A DNA stretch of 5,727 nt from JAVZLH01 sp038883475 (GTDB lineage: Archaea > Thermoproteota > Bathyarchaeia > Bathyarchaeales > Bathycorpusculaceae), in the NCBI GenBank assembly GCA_038883475.1, contig JAVZMA010000033.1, positions 1 to 5,727 on the forward strand. The letters run 5' to 3'. This document shows, in pieces, positions 1 to 4,496 of this stretch. How positions within the stretch are numbered: position 1 is the stretch's first letter; every line of letters begins with the position of its first letter. The notes under the pieces were generated by a model, which did no database searches, was not told where the DNA came from, and was given only the letters and a program-made list of their open reading frames with translations. The position numbers and the translations under genes were made by a program.

Positions 1-2
1 AT

Positions 3-278
3 TACTTAAATGACATACTTCTCAACACTCTTGAGAACTATGTTTGGCTAAAATCCTCAATTAAAAAAGTAAAGATAGACTACACAACACTGATTCGAAC
101 TCTAGAAAACTTGGAAGAGAAAAACCCAAAAAACTATGACTGCATAATAAAATTTCTGAATCTAAACAACATAAACAAAAATAATGCGGACCACGCCATA
201 AGTAAAACTCGGGAGATAATCCTCAACATACGCAGAGATAGGAAAGTTTTAATCAAAAACCACCCAATAAAAAAATAG
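3..278 (+). CDS. C-terminal fragment of an unrecognised protein (5' end outside window)
   Basis: The frame beginning at base 3 stays open for 91 codons and ends at TAG 276-278, so this is the tail of a gene that starts upstream of the window. I do not recognise the family. The visible part is hydrophilic and likely helical. It is rich in Lys, Asn, Ile and Leu, has one Cys, no membrane segment, and a basic end (RRDRKVLIKNHPIKK). Its coding strand is A-rich: bases 61-120 contain 29 A against 10 G. This differs sharply from the G+T-rich genes at the right of the window. The opposite strand offers only a shorter open stretch, so this frame is the better choice. tRNA-Gln starts 20 bases after the stop on the same strand. 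That the protein is real is moderately likely; its function is unknown. Confidence 0.55.
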   Translation, partial: YLNDILLNTLENYVWLKSSIKKVKIDYTTLIRTLENLEEKNPKNYDCIIKFLNLNNINKNNADHAISKTREIILNIRRDRKVLIKNHPIKK

Positions 279-298
279 CTTAGCAAACGCCAAAAAGA

Positions 299-374
299 AG
301 CCCGGTGGTGTAGCGGACAAGCATAGCGGGCTTTGGACCCGCCGACGAGAGTTCGAATCTCTCCCGGGCTACCA
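299..374 (+). tRNA. tRNA-Gln (anticodon UUG), CCA encoded
   Basis: A full cloverleaf can be drawn. The acceptor stem AGCCCGG (299-305) pairs with CCGGGCT (364-370) in seven Watson-Crick pairs. The D stem is 308-311 with 321-324 and includes wobble pairs. The anticodon stem GCGGG (326-330) pairs with CCCGC (338-342), around the loop CTTTGGA, with anticodon TTG at 333-335 and T at position 33. The T stem GAGAG (347-351) pairs with CTCTC (359-363) around TTCGAAT. The discriminator is A371 and CCA is encoded at 372-374. No intron is present. The first pair is A1-U72, the feature reported for archaeal tRNA-Gln that the GatDE amidotransferase recognises when it converts Glu-tRNA-Gln to Gln-tRNA-Gln. 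The UUG anticodon makes it a conceivable target for the Elp3 encoded at the right end of the window. Confidence 0.97.
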
Positions 375-417
375 TTTTAAATGTTATTTTAACATAAGTT
401 ATTTTGAGTGAAACGAA
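375..417 (+). promoter_or_regulatory. Oligo-T end of tRNA-Gln and candidate promoter of the methyltransferase gene
   Basis: This short AT-rich spacer has T4 runs at 375-378 and 387-390, suitable as an archaeal oligo-T terminator for the tRNA. It also holds two TATA-like elements. TTTTAACA at 387-394 is centred about 27 bases before the GTG at 418, the spacing expected for a leaderless transcript. TTTTAAAT at 375-382 would instead give a short leader containing the weak Shine-Dalgarno-like GAGTGA at 406-411. The sequence alone does not decide between them. Confidence 0.3.
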
Positions 418-933
418 GTGGAGTTCGAGTGCGATAAAAGTCTGTCTAGTCTATTATTGAGAATGCTTCAAGAGTTTCCTTACTTACCAAGCCCTCTTTC
501 TGTGATTGATGCGGCTTTGGATTTGGCTGAATTCAAACCTAACGATGTTTTTGTTGATTTGGGATGTGGCGATGGAACAGTGCTCATAAGAGCGGCTGAA
601 AGATTTGGCATCTTCAGTGTAGGCTTCGAGATTGACAGCAGGCTTGTTAAAATAGCGAAAATGAAGGCGAAAGCTTCTGGGTTTAAAAGTTTGATTGAAA
701 TAGTGCATGCAGATCTCTTTAAAGTTGACATTTCAAGGTTTAACGTGGTTTATGTTTATCCCTATCCACCTGTTGTTAGGAGCCTTTCAGAAAAAATCGC
801 TAGAGAATGCAAAAAAGGAAGCAGAATTCTAGCACATGATTACGCCTTGAAAAACCTTCAACCATCCAAAACAGTGCAAATACAAGGAGGCACCGTTCAC
901 ACGCACACGGTTTACCTTTACAAATTGTTATAA
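418..933 (+). CDS. aKMT-like SAM-dependent protein-lysine methyltransferase
   Basis: This is a 171-residue, single-domain class I (Rossmann-fold) methyltransferase. Motif I is VDLGCGDGT (about residues 46-54). The acidic ribose-binding residue is E71 in FEID, and HADLF (about 97-101) forms the next SAM-contacting loop. From memory it resembles the crenarchaeal broad-specificity lysine methyltransferase aKMT along its whole length: the entry motif PYLPSP (21-26), the segment FKVDIS (101-106), a KKGSR..AHDYAL block (132-143), and the ending HTHTVYLY (161-168). aKMT methylates lysines on many cytoplasmic and chromatin proteins, and its distant eukaryotic relatives are FAM173/ATPSCKMT. The start GTG 418 is the first after an in-frame TGA at 409-411. 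M16 (463) is an alternative that keeps all motifs. The segment VYVYPYPP (111-118) is unlike the hydrophobic motif I recall in aKMT. The gene converges on the molybdoenzyme gene. Family is confident; substrate is inferred. Confidence 0.85.
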   Translation: MEFECDKSLSSLLLRMLQEFPYLPSPLSVIDAALDLAEFKPNDVFVDLGCGDGTVLIRAAERFGIFSVGFEIDSRLVKIAKMKAKASGFKSLIEIVHADLFKVDISRFNVVYVYPYPPVVRSLSEKIARECKKGSRILAHDYALKNLQPSKTVQIQGGTVHTHTVYLYKLL

Positions 934-936
934 ACG

Positions 937-1533
937 CTATTTGGCGAATCGGTCGTTTTTCCAAACGTCTGCAGAGTCGCTGTAACCACGACTTTCCCAA
1001 TAGCCTAACTCTTTCTTTGAAGTAAACTTTATTCTTGTGAGCCACATGGCACTTTTATAGCCATACTTGTCGGGAACAACCAAACGCAGTGGAGCGCCTA
1101 AACCCTCTTCGAGGAATTTTCCATCAAGTTTGTAGGCTAAGAGAACATTGTCTTTCAAAAGTTCTTCTAATGAAAGCGAAGTTGTGTACCCATCCGCACA
1201 ATAGAAGGTAACAAATTTTGCATTTTCCTTAGGTTTAACTAAATTCACAATGTATTTAAAGCGAATTCCTTCCCATCTGCAACCTAAAACACTCCATCCC
1301 TCAACACAATGAAAATCGCTCACTAATTCAATCTTTGGAAACTCTTGGATGTCATTCCAACCAAGCCTTAAAGGCTTCTCAACCTCTCCATCCACAACCA
1401 AAATCCAACTTTCTAAATCGATTTTAGGAACTGGAATGCCAATGGTAGGGTGATCCTTTCCCCATCTCAAATGTTGTTTAATTGGCTTCTGACCTGGTGG
1501 CAAACTCTTGCGTTTATGCTCTTCTGATGACAT
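937..1533 (-). CDS. Sulfite-oxidase-family molybdopterin oxidoreductase (SUOX/YedY fold, COG2041)
   Basis: This 198-residue protein is essentially one oxidoreductase molybdopterin-binding domain. Family signatures in order are GIPVPKIDLESW (32-43), a core entry with WNDIQEFP (59-66), and DFHCVEGWS (73-81), in which C76 should be the thiolate ligand to the metal. After these come GAPLRLVVPDKYGYKSAMW (146-164), which lines the pterin, and the typical ending GYWESRGYS (177-185). Members carry Mo (sometimes proposed W) molybdopterin and reduce or oxidise sulfoxide- or sulfite-like substrates; E. coli YedY/MsrP repairs methionine sulfoxide. There is no Tat or Sec signal, no heme domain and no dimerisation domain, so a cytoplasmic form with an unknown electron partner is inferred. 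The start ATG 1531-1533 has no clear Shine-Dalgarno. A TATA-like CTTATTTT (1570-1563) lies about 33 bases upstream. The radical SAM gene ends 43 bases upstream on the same strand. Confidence 0.92.
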   Translation of the reverse strand: MSSEEHKRKSLPPGQKPIKQHLRWGKDHPTIGIPVPKIDLESWILVVDGEVEKPLRLGWNDIQEFPKIELVSDFHCVEGWSVLGCRWEGIRFKYIVNLVKPKENAKFVTFYCADGYTTSLSLEELLKDNVLLAYKLDGKFLEEGLGAPLRLVVPDKYGYKSAMWLTRIKFTSKKELGYWESRGYSDSADVWKNDRFAK

Positions 1534-1562
1534 GATAGTTCAATAGGTTTAGTGAGATGCTG

Positions 1563-1570
1563 AAAATAAG
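1563..1570 (-). promoter_or_regulatory. Candidate box A upstream of the molybdoenzyme gene
   Basis: On the minus strand CTTATTTT lies about 33 bases before the ATG in a 43-base spacer after the radical SAM stop. Box A to start spacing in archaea would place transcription onset a few bases before the ATG. This fits a nearly leaderless mRNA and the lack of a Shine-Dalgarno. The match is short, and read-through from the upstream gene is equally possible. Confidence 0.25.
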
Positions 1571-1576
1571 GCTTGC

Positions 1577-2443
1577 TCAACGTGAATATACGAGCCATGA
1601 GCCATCACAGGAGGCAGTATTTAAGTGGCTTAAGTCTTCGCGGCATGTCCCAAATTTTATGCCACACTTTTCAGCCCTTAGTCGCATCTTCTCCATAATT
1701 TCAAGCCGCAAACTCTTCGGCAAATAGACATATCTGCCAATTCTTTCTCCATTCGCAAAATATAGAGGTTTCAGTTTTTCCGCTGCCTCAGGCATCGCTA
1801 TGCTTAGCCTTTGCCAATTGTCTGGTTTAACCTTGTAAGTTGAAACTGTTATGTGCCTTATGCCTATTGAAGACAGTGTTCTAATAAGATTTTCTTGATT
1901 GTCATTCACGAAGGGAATTATTGGGTCTATGCGAATAGAAGTTGGTATGCCCTTATTAACCAAAATTTCAGCAGCCTTCAACCGCTCCGAAGACAGCGAA
2001 GCATGAGGCTCTATAACTTTTGCGAGTTCATCGTCCATAGTTGTTATTGTTAAGGAAACCATTGAAGGCTTCTTTTCCAAAAGGTCAACATCTCTTAAGA
2101 CAAGGGTAGATTTTGTGATGATTTGAAGCTTACAGTTATGCTTGGTTAGGACTTCTAAGCATTTCCGTGTCAAACCCAATTCAGCTTCCAAATTTGGATA
2201 AGGATCTGAAGAGTTGGCTACAGAAATCAGTTCGCCCTTGAGCTTCACGGCTTCTTTTTCCAATTTCGGAATCAAATCCTTTTTAGGTCTGCAAAAGAAA
2301 AATTTCGGAATATAACTTGAGGCATAACAATAAACACATGCATGGTCGCAGCCAGTGTAAGGGTTAAAAGTCAGTTTAGGCGGGCAGCTACAAAATCTTG
2401 AACGCCAAGGATCAAAAGGTGAAATTAAACCCACAAACTTCAC
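1577..2443 (-). CDS. SplB-like radical SAM protein (COG1533 family)
   Basis: This protein is 288 residues if read from GTG 2443. The radical SAM site is GCDHACVYCYA, a CX3CX2C with C32, C36 and C39 that binds the 4Fe-4S cluster and SAM. It follows SCPPKLTFNPYT (19-30), as usual in the spore-photoproduct-lyase-like group. Further family blocks are VANSSDPYP, LQIITKST, VSLTITT, an IEPHA/RL helix, and SIRIDPIIPFVND. Additional cysteines sit at the N-terminus (C18, C20) and C-terminus (C260, C267, C279). The frame extends upstream to GTG 2491, but those 16 residues are an unlikely hydrophobic stretch covering a TTTTT run and a TATA-like TTTATAAT just after the tRNA. GTG 2434, with GTGA ahead of it, is another option. 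The substrate is unknown; authentic photoproduct lyase activity cannot be assumed. It lies in tandem with the molybdoenzyme gene. Confidence 0.88.
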   Translation of the reverse strand: MKFVGLISPFDPWRSRFCSCPPKLTFNPYTGCDHACVYCYASSYIPKFFFCRPKKDLIPKLEKEAVKLKGELISVANSSDPYPNLEAELGLTRKCLEVLTKHNCKLQIITKSTLVLRDVDLLEKKPSMVSLTITTMDDELAKVIEPHASLSSERLKAAEILVNKGIPTSIRIDPIIPFVNDNQENLIRTLSSIGIRHITVSTYKVKPDNWQRLSIAMPEAAEKLKPLYFANGERIGRYVYLPKSLRLEIMEKMRLRAEKCGIKFGTCREDLSHLNTASCDGSWLVYSR

Positions 2444-2471
2444 TATAACTATTATAAAACACAAGGCTGAC

Positions 2472-2476
2472 AAAAA
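2472..2476 (-). terminator. Oligo-T run after tRNA-Leu
   Basis: A TTTTT run on the minus strand lies about 20 bases past the last tRNA-Leu base (2496). Archaeal termination commonly uses such U-tracts without a hairpin. It falls inside the longest possible version of the radical SAM reading frame, which is one reason for preferring a downstream start for that gene. Confidence 0.35.
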
Positions 2477-2495
2477 CATTCGCTTCCACACATGA

Positions 2496-2604
2496 TGCAG
2501 GGGGTGGGATTTGAACCCACGAACCCCTATGGGACAGGCTCCTGAAGCAACCGCGCCGCTTCAACAGCGGCTCTGCGCCTTTAGCCATGCTTGGCTACCC
2601 CTGC
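2496..2604 (-). tRNA. tRNA-Leu (anticodon CAG) with a 24-nt intron, CCA not encoded
   Basis: The acceptor stem GCAGGGG (2604-2598) pairs with CCCCTGC (2503-2497), with discriminator A2496. The D stem GCC (2595-2593) pairs with GGC (2579-2577) around a 13-nt loop containing GG. The T stem GTGGG (2520-2516) pairs with CCCAC (2508-2504) around TTCAAAT. A long variable arm with CCC-ATA-GGG (2533-2525) makes it a class II tRNA. Read straight through, no proper anticodon stem forms. Removing 2572-2549 gives CAGGC-TTCAGGA-GCCTG: five perfect pairs, T33 and anticodon CAG, hence Leu. The mature RNA would be 85 nt (exons 2604-2573 and 2548-2496). CCA must be added after transcription, unlike for tRNA-Gln in this window. 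A box A candidate (CTTAAA, 2636-2631) is about 29 bases upstream. Confidence 0.95.
2549..2572 (-). other. Archaeal tRNA intron at position 29/30 with bulge-helix-bulge fold
   Basis: The intron folds by itself: GCCGCT (2571-2566) pairs perfectly with AGCGGC (2560-2555) around GTTGA. Outside this stem the 5' junction is the 3-nt bulge AG^A (2574-2572). The central helix pairs CGC (2577-2575) with GCG (2554-2552), plus a G-G opposition (2578/2551). The 3' junction is the bulge TT^G (2550-2548), and the exon side closes with AAG (2581-2579) against CTT (2547-2545). Cuts after the second base of each 3-nt bulge are what archaeal splicing endonuclease makes, and they yield the intact tRNA-Leu. Position 29/30, inside the anticodon stem, is non-canonical; the usual site is 37/38. 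Confidence 0.88.
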
Positions 2605-2623
2605 ATTATTTGAAATTGTGTGA

Positions 2624-2637
2624 GAAAAGGTTTAAGA
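2624..2637. promoter_or_regulatory. Candidate promoter between tRNA-Leu and S30e, possibly shared
   Basis: On the plus strand GAAAAGG followed by TTTAAGA resembles a BRE plus box A. It would start the S30e mRNA about 15 bases before its ATG, leaving room for the GGTG ribosome site. Read on the minus strand, the same bases give CTTAAA centred about 29 bases before tRNA-Leu. One near-palindromic TATA element could therefore serve both divergent genes. No other good box A fits S30e: CTTTATTTA at 2653-2661 is too close to its ATG. Confidence 0.4.
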
Positions 2638-2664
2638 GTTACTGTATTGTTGCTTTATTTATGT

Positions 2665-2668
2665 GGTG
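2665..2668 (+). promoter_or_regulatory. Ribosome binding site fixing the S30e start
   Basis: GGTG, the core of the archaeal GGAGGTGA complement to 16S rRNA, ends 5 bases before ATG 2674. This supports the 53-residue S30e start and not the in-frame ATG 54 bases further upstream. Confidence 0.55.
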
Positions 2669-2673
2669 TTTGT

Positions 2674-2835
2674 ATGCCTACGCATGGTTCGCTTTCCAAG
2701 GCTGGAAAAGTTAGGTCTCAGACTCCTAAGGTACAGCCTACTCCTAAGAAGCGCCCTGTTCCTAGGTTTAGGAATAGAAGGAATTATGAGAAGCGTTTGA
2801 TGCTTCAGAGGAAGCCTGGGCAGAACTGGATTTAA
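2674..2835 (+). CDS. rps30e: 30S ribosomal protein S30e (eS30)
   Basis: This 53-residue, strongly basic protein starts MPTHGSLSKAGKVRSQTPKV, the hallmark entry of archaeal and eukaryotic S30e. It continues with KKRPVPR, RNRRNYEKR and the ending PGQNW. It is a small-subunit protein with an extended basic tail that contacts rRNA near the decoding region. In eukaryotes it is made as a fusion to a ubiquitin-like protein (FAU); here it stands alone. The frame could be extended to an ATG at 2620, adding a hydrophobic 18-residue leader. That extension overlaps the promoter and is absent from the family, and GGTG sits correctly before 2674, so the short form is chosen. It is transcribed away from tRNA-Leu and precedes the amidohydrolase by 34 bases. 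S30e is typical of TACK/Asgard archaea and eukaryotes. Confidence 0.95.
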   Translation: MPTHGSLSKAGKVRSQTPKVQPTPKKRPVPRFRNRRNYEKRLMLQRKPGQNWI

Positions 2836-2869
2836 AGCTTTTATTTTGTTTAATGCTTAATTTAGCAGC
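2831..2869 (+). promoter_or_regulatory. S30e oligo-T terminator region and candidate amidohydrolase promoter
   Basis: T runs at 2839-2852 directly after the S30e stop suit an archaeal oligo-T terminator. TTTAAAGC at 2831-2838, overlapping the S30e stop codon, could be a box A giving a start of transcription about 10 bases before ATG 2870. There is no convincing Shine-Dalgarno before that ATG, which also fits a short-leader mRNA. Co-transcription with S30e cannot be excluded. Confidence 0.3.
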
Positions 2870-4441
2870 ATGTTAGAGGCTACGCTTGCAGTTTTAAATG
2901 CTAATGTAATAACTTTGAATTCTAAGAAGCCAGAGGCTGAAGCCATAGCCATCCAAAATGGAAGAATAGTGGCTGTTGGCTCTAACGAGGAAATACGCAA
3001 GCTTATAGGCGAAAAAACGGAGGTTATAGATGCGAAGGGTAAGAGTGTTGTTCCAGGCTTTGTTGATTGCCATGTGCATATGACTGGTTTCGGAAGGGCT
3101 TTGCAGACGGTTGATTTGAGAAACGTTTGTTCGATAAAGGAATTGAAAGAGAAGCTGCGTAAATATGTTAAGAGGTATCCAAATAAAAAGTGGATTTTGG
3201 GTGGGAGGTGGGATCAGGAAAGGTTTGCGGAGAAGCGCTATCCGACTCGTTGGGATTTAGACGAAGCTGCTGGGGATAAGCCAGTCTTTCTTACGCGTGT
3301 TTGTGGGCATATTGGCGTTGCTAACAGTAAAGCCTTGGAATTGGCTGGGATAACGCGAGAAACGAGGGTTGAGGGTGGAAAGGTGGATTTGGATGAGGTT
3401 AGTGGGGAGCCTAATGGGATTTTGCGTGAAAACGCCCAAGAGCTTATTTGGAAAATTATTCCAAAGCCAAGTGAGAAGGAGCTTGAGGAGGCTTGTCTTC
3501 TGGCGTGTTTGAAGGCTGTTGAGGTTGGGCTTACTTGTGTTCATTGGATTGTGGATTCTGCTGAGGAAATACGCGTTATACAGAAGTTGTGTTTTGAGGG
3601 AAAGTTGCCTTTGAGGGTTTATTTTGGTGTTCCAGTGAAGTTTTTGGATTGTTTGGCGACTCTTGGTTTTTTAACTGGTTTTGGAAATGATAGGGTTAGG
3701 GTTGGTTTTGTTAAGGTTTTTGCTGATGGTTCTTTGGGGGCGAGAACTGCAGCGTTAGAAGAGCCTTATTCTGATAAGCCTGACACAAGTGGTATGGCGC
3801 TCTATACGCAGAGGCAATTGAATAGGCTTGTTTTGAAGGCGCATAAGGCTGGTTTGCAGGTGGGTGTTCACGCTATTGGCGATAGGGCTATTGGGATGAC
3901 TGTTAAGGCTTTTGGGAGGGCTTTGAAGGTTTTTCCGAAAAGTGATCATAGGCATAGAGTTGAGCATTGTTCTGTTCTTAATCCGAGGTTGGTTGGGCAA
4001 ATGAAGCGTTTAGGGTTAATAGCGTCTGTTCAGCCTCATTTTATTGTTTCTGATTTTTGGGTGAAAGAGCGTTTGGGCGAAGAAAGAGCTCGTTGGGTTT
4101 ATCCTTTTAAGACGCTGGTGAGAGAAGGCGTTAGGGTTGTTTCTGGTTCTGATTGTCCCGTGGAGCCTATAAATCCTTTGTTGGGGGTTTGGGCTGCTGT
4201 GGCGAGGGAAAGTTTTGCGAAGGAGAGGCTTACTGTTGAGGAGGCGTTGAGGAGTTATACGGTGGATGCTGCTTATTCGTGTTTTAGTGAGGATAGGTTT
4301 GGAAAGATTGAGGTTGGGAAGTTTGGTGATTTTGTTGTTTTGTCTGATGATTTGTTTAGTGTTCCGCCAGAGAAGATTAAGGATGTTAGGGTTGAGATGA
4401 CTGTTGTTGGTGGAAAGGTTGTTTATAGGCGTGAAGGTTAA
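2870..4441 (+). CDS. YtcJ-type metal-dependent amidohydrolase (Amidohydrolase_3, COG1574)
   Basis: This 523-residue protein has the usual length and architecture. A small N-terminal beta part (NANVITLN, AIAIQNGRIVAVG) returns at the C-terminus as KFGDFVVLS and TVVGGKVVYR. Between them lies a TIM-barrel with the metal site: VPGFVDCHVH with H68 and H70, VHAIGDRA with H334, EHCS with H366, and SGSDCPVEP with D428. The segment VKVFADGSLGARTA (281-294) is the family's signature loop; K282 could be the metal-bridging lysine, but I cannot verify this. Relatives hydrolyse N-substituted formamides or other amide/imide bonds, and substrates cannot be read from sequence. There is no signal peptide, so it is cytoplasmic. 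From roughly 3150 onward the coding strand becomes markedly G+T-rich with T-ending codons. A role in scavenging or metabolite repair is only a guess, since the neighbours are translation genes. Confidence 0.93.
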   Translation: MLEATLAVLNANVITLNSKKPEAEAIAIQNGRIVAVGSNEEIRKLIGEKTEVIDAKGKSVVPGFVDCHVHMTGFGRALQTVDLRNVCSIKELKEKLRKYVKRYPNKKWILGGRWDQERFAEKRYPTRWDLDEAAGDKPVFLTRVCGHIGVANSKALELAGITRETRVEGGKVDLDEVSGEPNGILRENAQELIWKIIPKPSEKELEEACLLACLKAVEVGLTCVHWIVDSAEEIRVIQKLCFEGKLPLRVYFGVPVKFLDCLATLGFLTGFGNDRVRVGFVKVFADGSLGARTAALEEPYSDKPDTSGMALYTQRQLNRLVLKAHKAGLQVGVHAIGDRAIGMTVKAFGRALKVFPKSDHRHRVEHCSVLNPRLVGQMKRLGLIASVQPHFIVSDFWVKERLGEERARWVYPFKTLVREGVRVVSGSDCPVEPINPLLGVWAAVARESFAKERLTVEEALRSYTVDAAYSCFSEDRFGKIEVGKFGDFVVLSDDLFSVPPEKIKDVRVEMTVVGGKVVYRREG

Positions 4442-4496
4442 GCGTTTTAGTTTGGTTTATTTGTTTGTTTAGCTTTTGTTTTTGTGGTTGCTGGGT
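4442..4496 (+). promoter_or_regulatory. T-rich spacer: amidohydrolase terminator and candidate elp3 promoter
   Basis: This 55-base spacer is dominated by T and G, with several T3-T5 runs that suit U-tract termination after the amidohydrolase stop. TTTATTTG at 4456-4463 is a possible box A for elp3, predicting transcription onset near 4485, just ahead of the TTG candidates at 4488 and 4497. The in-frame stop TAG 4470-4472 bounds how far upstream elp3 can start. Confidence 0.3.

Noticed and set aside
299..420. Possible integration site of a mobile element at tRNA-Gln
   Set aside because: The tRNA is complete. I saw no repeat of its 3' end elsewhere in the window, and the gene that follows is a chromosomal-type methyltransferase, not an integrase.
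2444..2491. A hydrophobic leader (possible signal or membrane anchor) on the radical SAM protein
   Set aside because: It directly abuts tRNA-Leu, contains the oligo-T run and a TATA-like element, and does not fit a cytosolic radical SAM enzyme. It is probably untranslated, though this is not proven.
2620..2673. An 18-residue hydrophobic N-terminal extension of S30e, resembling a signal peptide
   Set aside because: Archaeal S30e begins MPTHGSL, GGTG sits just before ATG 2674, and the extension would start upstream of the predicted transcription start.
2511..2714. A 67-codon plus-strand frame across tRNA-Leu
   Set aside because: It is the complement of a tRNA gene run into the S30e promoter and start, with no protein family visible.
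3693..3705. Telomere-like or quadruplex-like GGGTTAGGGTTGG
   Set aside because: There are only two repeat units, lying in frame inside a conserved gene and explained by its G/T-rich codons.
2894..4000. Several 60-95 codon minus-strand frames inside the amidohydrolase gene
   Set aside because: They are antisense shadows of a clearly conserved coding region, with no promoter, ribosome site or recognisable family.
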